64,000 bases of DNA. Source: Moorella glycerini (GTDB taxonomy: Bacteria > Bacillota > DSM-521 > Neomoorellales > Neomoorellaceae). Of this stretch, positions 1-7,113 are shown in pieces. A program made the translations under genes and the position numbers. Below the pieces are notes generated by a model. It was given only the letters and a program-made list of their open reading frames with translations, was not told the DNA's origin and ran no database searches. The stretch lies in the NCBI RefSeq assembly GCF_009735625.1, contig NZ_CP046244.1:3174909-3238908 (forward strand), given 5' to 3'. Within the stretch, counting starts at the first letter, position 1. Each line of letters opens with the position of its first letter.

Positions 1-263
1 ATGCCAGGCAAGTTAGTGTCTCTTCGCAAGATAGTACCTCCTTTCGGCTGGTGTCATATCCCGCGCTGTCACGAGGTAAGCGCGGCCATGACCTTTGTAG
101 ATTTTTAGGAACGTTGGATGCCATAGGGTCGGGGGCCCGTTACCCTAAAGACCTTGCTGCCGCACGAAAAACTTATTCCCGTAACGTTGCTCAAGATTAT
201 CTTGTTAAAACAAAGGAGATACTGGAATGGATGAAGAAAGACCAGATATTCAAGCAATTATAG
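1..263 (+). CDS. HEPN-domain protein, C-terminal part (probable toxin of a HEPN/MNT pair)
   Basis: The reading frame is open to the left window edge, so the start is not visible; the first in-frame start inside the window is a GTG at 51. The tail carries the RGHDL-type turn and the final helix with a tyrosine and leucine pattern typical of HEPN (DUF86/HI0074-like) proteins that pair with MNT nucleotidyltransferases. It overlaps the next gene by 37 bases, as expected for a co-translated toxin-antitoxin pair. The catalytic RX4-6H motif is not visible and would lie upstream, or the gene may be damaged: the sequence before residue 17 does not look convincingly HEPN-like. Family assignment rests mostly on the partner gene. 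Confidence 0.5.
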   Translation, partial: ARQVSVSSQDSTSFRLVSYPALSRGKRGHDLCRFLGTLDAIGSGARYPKDLAAARKTYSRNVAQDYLVKTKEILEWMKKDQIFKQL

Positions 264-568
264 AGCAGTTTGCTGATGCTCTAAAAAATCAAGGTATCCA
301 GATCGACAAGATCATTCTGTTTGGCTCCCAGGCCAGAGGCGATGCTAGAGAAGATAGCGATATAGATTTACTAGTAGTATCATCCGATTTTGCTCAAATG
401 CCCCTGTATCGCCGCTATGAAGTGCTGGGCAAAGCCCTGGCCAGGGTAATGCAGCCGATTGAACCTCTAGCCTGCACTCCTGAAGAAGTGCAGGTGGAAA
501 AATTGAGCAAGGCCAGCTTCCTTTACGACGTCCTGGCCCGGCAAAAAACCGTGGAATACCGGCTTTAA
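227..568 (+). CDS. MNT-type minimal nucleotidyltransferase (antitoxin-like)
   Basis: A 113-residue protein with the minimal nucleotidyltransferase signature GSQARGDAREDSDIDL at about residues 33-48. This includes the GS turn and the DxD metal-binding aspartates of the DNA polymerase-beta superfamily. In characterised HEPN/MNT systems the MNT protein neutralises the HEPN RNase, in some cases by transferring AMP to it. The start ATG at 227 lies inside the upstream HEPN gene and follows a GGAG-type site (GGAGATACTGGA) a few bases upstream. The last residues (VEYRL-stop) recur as an isolated scrap near 27448, so this locus or a sister copy has been rearranged elsewhere in the window. Confidence 0.85.
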   Translation: MDEERPDIQAIIEQFADALKNQGIQIDKIILFGSQARGDAREDSDIDLLVVSSDFAQMPLYRRYEVLGKALARVMQPIEPLACTPEEVQVEKLSKASFLYDVLARQKTVEYRL

Positions 569-569
569 A

Positions 570-647
570 TTGACGGACATCGGCACGGAAGAGCTGGGCC
601 ATAAGGAGATTGTCGCCGCCCGTGCCAGGGGCGACTTTCTCTCTTGA
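570..647 (+). pseudogene. Manganese catalase remnant
   Basis: A 25-codon stretch reads LTDIGTEELGHKEIVAARARG and then stops. The DIGTEELGH segment matches the metal-ligand helix (E..H) of manganese catalases/CotJC-like proteins, where it is normally followed by a hydrophobic helix. There is no start codon and nothing of the family on either side, so this is a scrap left by a deletion next to the MNT gene. The assignment rests on one short motif. Confidence 0.45.
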
Positions 648-694
648 CGCAGGGCTAGATCGGCCGCCGCCCATCTCCATCTCCGTGGATGGCT

Positions 695-833
695 GTCATG
701 CCAATCCCGATGTTAAATTACATTTAACCAGCCTACCCCCCTTATCCCCCCCCTTTCTCTCCGCTTCCACTCCGCTTTTGTGCCTATTTTCACAATTAAA
801 TATAATTTAACCCTCCCTCTTCAACGCCTTTGC
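695..833. repeat. 140-bp dispersed repeat, copy A
   Basis: About 140 bases that recur at 28297-28433 with roughly 85 percent identity by eye. The repeat starts with GTCATGCCAATCCCGATG, contains the palindrome GTTAAATTACATTTAAC, a pyrimidine-rich centre with CTCCGCTTCC units, and ends in a second AT-rich near-palindrome. On the minus strand it would include the last codons of a reading frame (KALKREG-stop here, KALKEKD-stop in copy B), so it may be the 3' end and downstream flank of a gene family. No function is assigned. Confidence 0.75.
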
Positions 834-974
834 AATACCGGAACAGCAACTTCCGCCTGGGGACCTAACATCCCCAGTATGCCACGGGCAAAAAGTAGCA
901 TCTAAGCCTTTCCTGGCCATAATAATAGCTTCTAGGGCGATATATCTTCCGTATTCACATTTTGTGACACTTTT

Positions 975-1338
975 TTTGCTATTTCCGTAGCCATTGCCCA
1001 AGCAGGACGCGAAGAAGCAGAAAACCTGGGAAACATTGACAATAAACCCGAAGCGATTGCCAAATTGGTACGGCGTTTAAGGGGACCGATAGAAAATCTA
1101 CCGGCAACTAAAAGCCATGGAGCCAATTTCCCATCATTAATACCGCAACGGTCAGGAGAACGAGTAAAGACCGACCGACGGGATGCTAGGAAACTAGCCC
1201 GCTTACTACGCAGCGGTGAATTAACGCCAGTATGGGTAGCAGATGAAAAAGAAGAAGCCTTGCGCCACCTGACCCGCGCCTATGAAGACGCTCAGGAAGA
1301 TATTCTACGCAAGAAGAACCAGAACGGCAAACTGCTAT
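975..1338 (+). pseudogene. IS110-family transposase remnant (N-terminal part)
   Basis: The frame encodes AQAGREEAENLGNIDNKPEA, then a damaged linker, then PSLIPQRSGERVKTDRRDAR and KLARLLRSGELTPVWVADE. The KTDRRDARKLA segment belongs to the DEDD catalytic domain of IS110 transposases. The normal N-terminus is missing, a segment before PSLIPQR is lost, and similarity stops near codon GKLLL; the C-terminal half of the transposase is absent. It is dead and abuts the 3' end of the minus-strand defence operon. Confidence 0.8.
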
Positions 1339-1451
1339 TATGTTTAGATAGTGTCACGCCATTGTATGATTTTTTTCGAAATGAGCTCCACAATTTGGTT
1401 CAAGACCTTGCCTTTGTTATGCTCTTTTCAACATCTATAAAAGTTAATACT

Positions 1452-2243
1452 CTATTTGAATACGTTTCTTTGGTAAAAAACCACCTGGACAAAAATAACT
1501 CTATCCCAAGCTCCCTTATAAGAAACCATACCTGGACATTTTTCGGCATTTATGCAATTAATACATAGATTCCCCTTTACTCTAGCCTCTTTTGGTTTAA
1601 CACTATCCTTTTTTGATAGTTTCTTGGGTTTATATTGAAACTGATGTTCGCCACGCTCAATTTGATTTTTCATGTTGCTCGAATTTTTATTTTCCCATTT
1701 TCTTTTAACTGCATCATCTTTTCTTAGAATCTGCAAGGCTAATTCTTTTCGCCCTACCAACGCAAGTGAAGCAGCAGCATATTGGCGTATTTCATCATTT
1801 TTAGGCTGGAGACGATATGCCCTCAATAAGTAACCACACGCCGACTCAAAACTATCAGATTTTATACTTACTAATCCCAAAAGCACTAATGCCTGTAACA
1901 ATAATGCAAGATTATCGTCAGTAGTGGCAACTATTGATCTCAAAATTTTGGTAGCTTCTAACCAATTATAGCTTTTTATCATGCAAACTGACATTTGTAA
2001 CAAAACATAAGGATTTCCAATAATATAGTTTCTTAGCCAAACAGCATTTTTGTTAGCTTGTTCCCAGTTTCCATTTTGAGCCATAGTAAGCATTTGATGG
2101 TAAATATGTTTAATATTAAAGGTTGTATATTTATCATTTCTTATTATCTTATAAGGCCTAAATCTTATTGTAACAAATTTGGAACTAGATAAATTTTGAG
2201 CTGTTGTTTTAAGGAGTTCTATTGCATGTTCAATAGTAGTCAT
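1452..2243 (-). CDS. Helical-repeat (TPR-like) protein of unknown function
   Basis: About 263 residues; ATG at 2243 is chosen because AAGGAG precedes it at good spacing. The central part (roughly residues 60-185) is a run of amphipathic helices with TPR-like spacing, such as NWLEATKILRS, SDSFESACGYLLRAYRLQP and GRKELALQILRK. A lysine-rich linker follows, then a small cysteine cluster CINCINAEKCPG near residue 235 that could bind zinc. The extreme C-terminus looks unnatural and may have been altered by the neighbouring IS110 insertion. It is the last gene of the defence operon, so a scaffold or sensor role is possible but is only inferred. AT-rich compared with its upstream neighbours. Confidence 0.6.
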   Translation of the reverse strand: MTTIEHAIELLKTTAQNLSSSKFVTIRFRPYKIIRNDKYTTFNIKHIYHQMLTMAQNGNWEQANKNAVWLRNYIIGNPYVLLQMSVCMIKSYNWLEATKILRSIVATTDDNLALLLQALVLLGLVSIKSDSFESACGYLLRAYRLQPKNDEIRQYAAASLALVGRKELALQILRKDDAVKRKWENKNSSNMKNQIERGEHQFQYKPKKLSKKDSVKPKEARVKGNLCINCINAEKCPGMVSYKGAWDRVIFVQVVFYQRNVFK

Positions 2244-2370
2244 ATTAATCAACTCCTTTACACTCCTATCTCACTAAGGATTCCCAAGCAAAAGCCGCTG
2301 GATTATTACTCATATCGTCACTCTCACTTTTTCTTGAATATTAGAAGTAAGGCATTGAGTAATTCTACTG

Positions 2371-3679
2371 CTAAATGTGATATATAACATCATTGATATT
2401 AAATTTATCAATTTTATCTTCAAGCCCTCTAAATCCCGCTTCTTTTACCAGCTCTTTGGTGAGTTCTTTAGAGAGAGTTTCTGGTGTTAAATCTACTAGC
2501 GTTATACATTTACTTTTATTTATGATTATAGCCTCGCCACGATATTCATGTTCCTGGTAGTTATAAAATTCACCAAAAGGTTTTGATGTTAATATAAAAG
2601 AACTTGGTGAATTTGACACACAGAAAAATAAATTAGCCTTTTCCAGCAAAAAATTCATTTTGTAATACGAAAGGATCTCTTCTTGGCAAAATAGATCTAG
2701 CATCGCATAGGTTATTCCTAAAATTGTTCCTGCCTGGGTTTGAGTTTGTTCTTTTTTTGAATATCCAACAGTGGCAACGATAAAACCTTTTGAAGAAAAA
2801 ATCAGCCTAAACCACTTTCGTTCTTTATTCCATTCCCCTGACGTATAAGGGGTTATACGAATAGTTGTTGAAGTAGTTTTCACATTAATATCCGGTAAAT
2901 CCACACCAGGAGGCCAGAACCGCTTAAATAATGGGTGAAATGCCGTTCTCCAAACAAAATAGCCACCCGGTAGTAACCTATGAGTACGAACACAATCAAT
3001 TATCCTTTGATATTCACTATCATTCCATGTGACAAATTCCCCATATCGCCGTTTTTTAAATACTAAAGCAATGTTACAATACCAAAAAGGATCTGCATTA
3101 CAACTGGTCCACATTAGTGCTTCTTTAATCCTAGGTTCAATGGTACTATCTATACGTTGTTCAGCTATTTTTAACATTTCTTCCCAGGAAGGTAGGACTA
3201 ACTCTGTTCCTTTGCGAATAAAATGGACCAATAAGTTTATTTTTTTCATTGAATAATAATGGTCTTTCGATCTTGTCGGGATCTATGCGAATTAAAAGGA
3301 CGCTTTTTTCACTCTCCAACCCTGAGATATGGAGTATCTCAGGAATCCATTTAGGCGTAGTTAAATTGAAACATCTAGCTTCTATACTTTGTTTTAAGCT
3401 ATTGGCTTCTTTTAACGGTATCCCTTCAATGCCACCCGCATAGTCTCTCCGGCCGCCAGTATCTTTTTCTTCTACAACACCAATGAAAATCAAACCTCCA
3501 TCGGTGTTTGCCATCGCCACTATTCTTTGGACAAGTTTTTCTACATCAAATTTATCATGCCATCTTTTATACTCTACCCGGTCATTTTCTGATGAACCCA
3601 AACAAAACTGTTTCACGTCTTCAATAGTAATTTCTTGTTCTGGATAATAAAGCAGTTTAACAAAAAGCCGCTCATTCAT
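2371..3679 (-). pseudogene. AlbA_2 (Schlafen-type) domain protein split by a one-base frameshift
   Basis: Two overlapping minus-strand frames appear to be one gene. The first (from ATG 3679, after AGGTGAT) is an AlbA_2 domain: the acidic E-Y/F-K type segment RVEYKRW, then VQRIVAMANTDGG and LIFIGVVEE, ending about residue 140 in IERPLLFNEKN. The normal continuation of that domain (xxRKGTELVLPSWEEML) is encoded from about 3230 in another frame, preceded by a stop-bound tail in the first frame. Inserting one base near 3225-3235 would restore a protein of about 430-440 residues. The C-terminal part (from about residue 150) is not recognised. AlbA_2 proteins often occur in defence loci. The break could be a real mutation, a sequencing error or programmed frameshifting; the local sequence has AAAAAA/TTTTTT runs nearby. 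Confidence 0.65.
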
Positions 3680-3704
3680 TTTAATCACCTAACTCGGATT
3701 GACA

Positions 3705-6700
3705 TTACTCATCTTCTTCAAATCCATAGTCCTTAAATTTCAACGTACGGCAGTTTTCCGTAACTGTCCTAATTACATTCTCCGGTAACCCTTCCGGCAT
3801 TTCAGCTTGTATCTCCAGGGTTACTGTTACCCTGGCCCCCATAATAGTGGTAAGGTGCTGCACTACTTCTTCGGCAATCCTACCTGCATCACGGCCTATA
3901 CGAGTACTGTCAAGCTGGACTGTAGCATAAAACCTGGCCTGTTTCTTTTTTTCCGGCTCATTTGGGGGCGGTGTTACAGGGACCTCCTTTCCTCCCGGCC
4001 ACATAACCGGTCCCAAAGTGGAGGCTCCGTATGTTGGCCTGGATCCATCTCTTATACTTTCTTCCTGCGGTACTTTTATAGTAGAACTGGCTAACTGCCT
4101 GGCCGCTACTTCCGGTTTCACCAGGAAATCGTTTAATTCGGGGTTGATTTTTCCATCCCCCAGGCTAAGGCCCAGGTATTTGCCTTCATCGGTTACACCT
4201 TTAGCATAGGCAAAATATTCCTGGGACCCCAACCCTTCCTTTATCGCCGCCAAAAGAACGCTTTCATCGCGGAGCCTGGGCAAATAGCAATAACTGCACA
4301 GGCAGTCCCAGAGTTTTTTAATGGCAATATAGTCTAGTTCCCGCCACAGCCAGCGGTCCAGTTCCATGCGCAGCAGAGCCGGTGACCACTTGAGGATAAG
4401 CTGTTCGGTAGTACGCATCCGTTTAGCAGCCTTCACAATATGACTTTCCGTACCACCGCTAATCCTTGTTGCCTCCCACTCGATGGGATTGGTTCCATCT
4501 TGCGTTGGCACCAGCAACCAGCAGTAGGCCTCTTTCACCCGCAGGTCGACAGTTTCGTCGCTTCGTTTTAAACTCTCGCTGGCCTGGCGGCGCTGGTAAG
4601 CATCCAGGTTCAGAGCTTCAGTATCATCAACCACAGACTTCCAGGCCAGATACCGGCGCGTTTCCTGTTCCAGGCTTTGAAGATAGTCCCTGTCGGGAGC
4701 AACGAAGGCCAGCATATTACGGTAAAGCCGCGGGGAGCTGCCACGGTTGTACAAAATCTCTTCAGCAGTCGCTATGGCTTTGCTGTCCACTTGCCCTGCT
4801 TTATGACTATAAGCTGGTCCCAGCACCACCAGGCGGGCACCCTGATCGTCGGGTACATCTAGGGACGAACTGACGCAGCTATGTACTCCCTGAAAATCAG
4901 CTCGTTCTTTAAATCCTTTTAAACGGCGCTCAATTTCCAGTTCCAGTTCATCGTGTGATATTTGCTGGGCACGATCTTCTACAGTTCGCCTTAAGTTTGG
5001 CGGCAAGTCATACCAGTAGCGTTGATTGCTGGTGTATAAATGAATAAGTTTGTCTTCCATCCGGCCCAGGGCGTCATTAAAGACGGCAATCTGCTCACCT
5101 GGCTGGACTACACCCAGACGAATACGGATATCTTCAATACCCCGCACCCTTTGCTCTCTTACAGAAGGAGCGCTTCCCAGGAATATGGTGCGGGCAACCC
5201 TGCGGGCAGCCATGTAACGGCCAAACCTTGGGTTCTGGGCATCTATTTCATAGGGAATTGAACGGGGACCATCTATATCCTCTTCAATGACCGAGTTCCA
5301 GCCTTCCGGCAGGTAACGGGTAAGTTCTTCCCGGACGGTGACGGTATCAATAGGGATTGAACCTGGCATAATCAATAAACTGGCATCCTGGCGGATCCAC
5401 AGGTCATGGATAGCTGCTGCCATTAGGCGCAGCACGCCGCGGGTCTTCTGGAAACGCTCCAGGGTAGCCCAATCATTGTACAGGCGATCAAAAACCTCGG
5501 GGTGGATGGGGTAACAGGACTTAAGGCGCTCAAAGTAGGCCAACTCCTTGCACTCGGAAGGGAAATCGGTACCGCTTTCCCGGTACATTTCGCTGAAGGC
5601 CCGGCAGACTTCATTCATGGCCGCTTTATCCTGCACGGGCAGGAATAACCTGCGCCTCACAATCTCGAAACCTTCTTCGGCTCCCACAGGTTTCCAGATA
5701 GATTCCATTCTCCCAAAGGTATGCTCGATGACCTCTAAAGCAATCTTGCCGGCCTCACCGCCAATTTCAATATCGGATTCCGGTATGGAGGCCACTACCA
5801 GGCTGTTCTTACTCCTGCGGGCTGCCTCTGTAAGTTCCTGGACAAAGGTCAGGACGGCCTCAAAGCTCCCGGAAACAAGGCCGCTAACTCCGTAAATCTT
5901 CCTGGCGTAGGCCACCAGTTCGTCGATTAATACCAGGCATGGACCGCAGGCATCGAATAGCTCGGCCAGGGTTTCCGAACCCGGGGGTACCGAAGCCTTA
6001 TCAGCATCGCGAATAAGGTCGTACAGTTTGGGGTTACCTGCATGTTCCGCCAGTTGAGCCGCCATTTCTCCCCACAGGGTGCGGATGGTGATCCCCGGGA
6101 AATTAACCGGGCGACGCACTTTAGAAGGATTTAAGGATGTCCCGACCAGCACTGCGACATTAGTTTTGGGACATTCCGAAACGCCAGCTTCTATAAGTAC
6201 CTTTTCTACGTTAGGAATTTTGCTAAATGGCACCTGCCCCCGGAGTAAATGGTAAAGGGCCAGCATACTGTGGGTTTTACCACCGCCAAAAGCTGTCTTG
6301 AGCTGGATTACCGGCTCGCCCCCAAGACCGCTAACACGACGAATGGCCTGGACCAGAAGGCCCTTCATGCCTTCCGTAATATATGTGCGGCCAAAGAATT
6401 CCACCGGGTCTTGATACTCAATCTGGGCCGTTCCCCTTACTACCTGGGATAAATCGGCGGCAAATTCCGCCTGGCGGTAGCGCCCCTGGGCCACATCCGG
6501 GTGCGGTTCTATCACCAACCGCCAGGGTAATAGCCCCTGCCGCGGGGAGTTAACCAGTACACCAGTTTTTTGAGAAAGCCCGTTATTAGTTCCACCGGTC
6601 CTTATACTCGTAGAAGCCCCGTTGGTTCCATAACGTATCTGGCGTACCATTTCCCGGATGGCTTCTGTATTTTCCGCATCAATCTGCTCCAGGAGGCGGG

Positions 6701-7073
6701 CCATAGTATCCAGCGCCCGCCAGGCGTCCTCATCGGAAACCTCTCCCCCGCCTTTATGCGCCCACTTATTGCGGGTAGTTATCAGCTCTTTAATCCAGTT
6801 GCGGTGTTCCCGGCTGAGCTGGTATTTAAAAATGTCGTCCCAGTGGACATCTAACAGGATCAAGGACCGGGCTGCATCAAGGGAGTCAACGAGTTCCCCC
6901 CACTCCCCTTCAGCAGGCAGATCTCTCCGCTGATGATCCAGGAGTTTGCCTAATACTCCCTCCTGCCACCAGTACATGCCGTATTTCCGTTGAATATGCT
7001 GGCAAACGTAGGGCGCTAACACCTCGGTTAACAACTGAAAGCCCCTGGTTATGAGTTGATAGTTATCCGCCAT
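3705..7073 (-). CDS. DUF499 ATPase with N-terminal Swt1/HEPN-like domain
   Basis: A 1122-residue protein. Residues 1-130 form a helical Swt1-type HEPN-like domain with an RNKWAH motif at 101-106, fitting the HEPN RX4H RNase signature. An AAA+-like DUF499 region follows, with Walker A TAFGGGKTHS near 260-269 and Walker B CLVLIDEL near 379-386. The remainder is helical, ending in an IHF-like acidic tail. DUF499 proteins are established companions of DUF1156 methyltransferases and large helicases in predicted anti-phage islands. It starts 41 bases downstream of the methyltransferase and is followed 17 bases on by the AlbA_2 gene, so it is in one transcription unit. The GGGGGA site before ATG 7073 supports the start. 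The HEPN motif makes it the best candidate for an RNA-cutting abortive effector, which is an inference. Confidence 0.85.
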   Translation of the reverse strand: MADNYQLITRGFQLLTEVLAPYVCQHIQRKYGMYWWQEGVLGKLLDHQRRDLPAEGEWGELVDSLDAARSLILLDVHWDDIFKYQLSREHRNWIKELITTRNKWAHKGGGEVSDEDAWRALDTMARLLEQIDAENTEAIREMVRQIRYGTNGASTSIRTGGTNNGLSQKTGVLVNSPRQGLLPWRLVIEPHPDVAQGRYRQAEFAADLSQVVRGTAQIEYQDPVEFFGRTYITEGMKGLLVQAIRRVSGLGGEPVIQLKTAFGGGKTHSMLALYHLLRGQVPFSKIPNVEKVLIEAGVSECPKTNVAVLVGTSLNPSKVRRPVNFPGITIRTLWGEMAAQLAEHAGNPKLYDLIRDADKASVPPGSETLAELFDACGPCLVLIDELVAYARKIYGVSGLVSGSFEAVLTFVQELTEAARRSKNSLVVASIPESDIEIGGEAGKIALEVIEHTFGRMESIWKPVGAEEGFEIVRRRLFLPVQDKAAMNEVCRAFSEMYRESGTDFPSECKELAYFERLKSCYPIHPEVFDRLYNDWATLERFQKTRGVLRLMAAAIHDLWIRQDASLLIMPGSIPIDTVTVREELTRYLPEGWNSVIEEDIDGPRSIPYEIDAQNPRFGRYMAARRVARTIFLGSAPSVREQRVRGIEDIRIRLGVVQPGEQIAVFNDALGRMEDKLIHLYTSNQRYWYDLPPNLRRTVEDRAQQISHDELELEIERRLKGFKERADFQGVHSCVSSSLDVPDDQGARLVVLGPAYSHKAGQVDSKAIATAEEILYNRGSSPRLYRNMLAFVAPDRDYLQSLEQETRRYLAWKSVVDDTEALNLDAYQRRQASESLKRSDETVDLRVKEAYCWLLVPTQDGTNPIEWEATRISGGTESHIVKAAKRMRTTEQLILKWSPALLRMELDRWLWRELDYIAIKKLWDCLCSYCYLPRLRDESVLLAAIKEGLGSQEYFAYAKGVTDEGKYLGLSLGDGKINPELNDFLVKPEVAARQLASSTIKVPQEESIRDGSRPTYGASTLGPVMWPGGKEVPVTPPPNEPEKKKQARFYATVQLDSTRIGRDAGRIAEEVVQHLTTIMGARVTVTLEIQAEMPEGLPENVIRTVTENCRTLKFKDYGFEEDE

Positions 7074-7113
7074 CCTGCAAATTCCCCCTTTACCAGAACC
7101 TTGCCGAAAGCTA

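Noticed and set aside
807-1001. Minus-strand 64-codon frame containing FCPWHTGDVRSPGGSCCSG.
   Set aside because: It looks partly protein-like but overlaps the IS110 remnant, matches no family I know and has no ribosome site; not listed as a gene.
4466-4873. Plus-strand frame inside the DUF499 gene.
   Set aside because: Antisense to a well-supported 1122-codon gene and without family resemblance.
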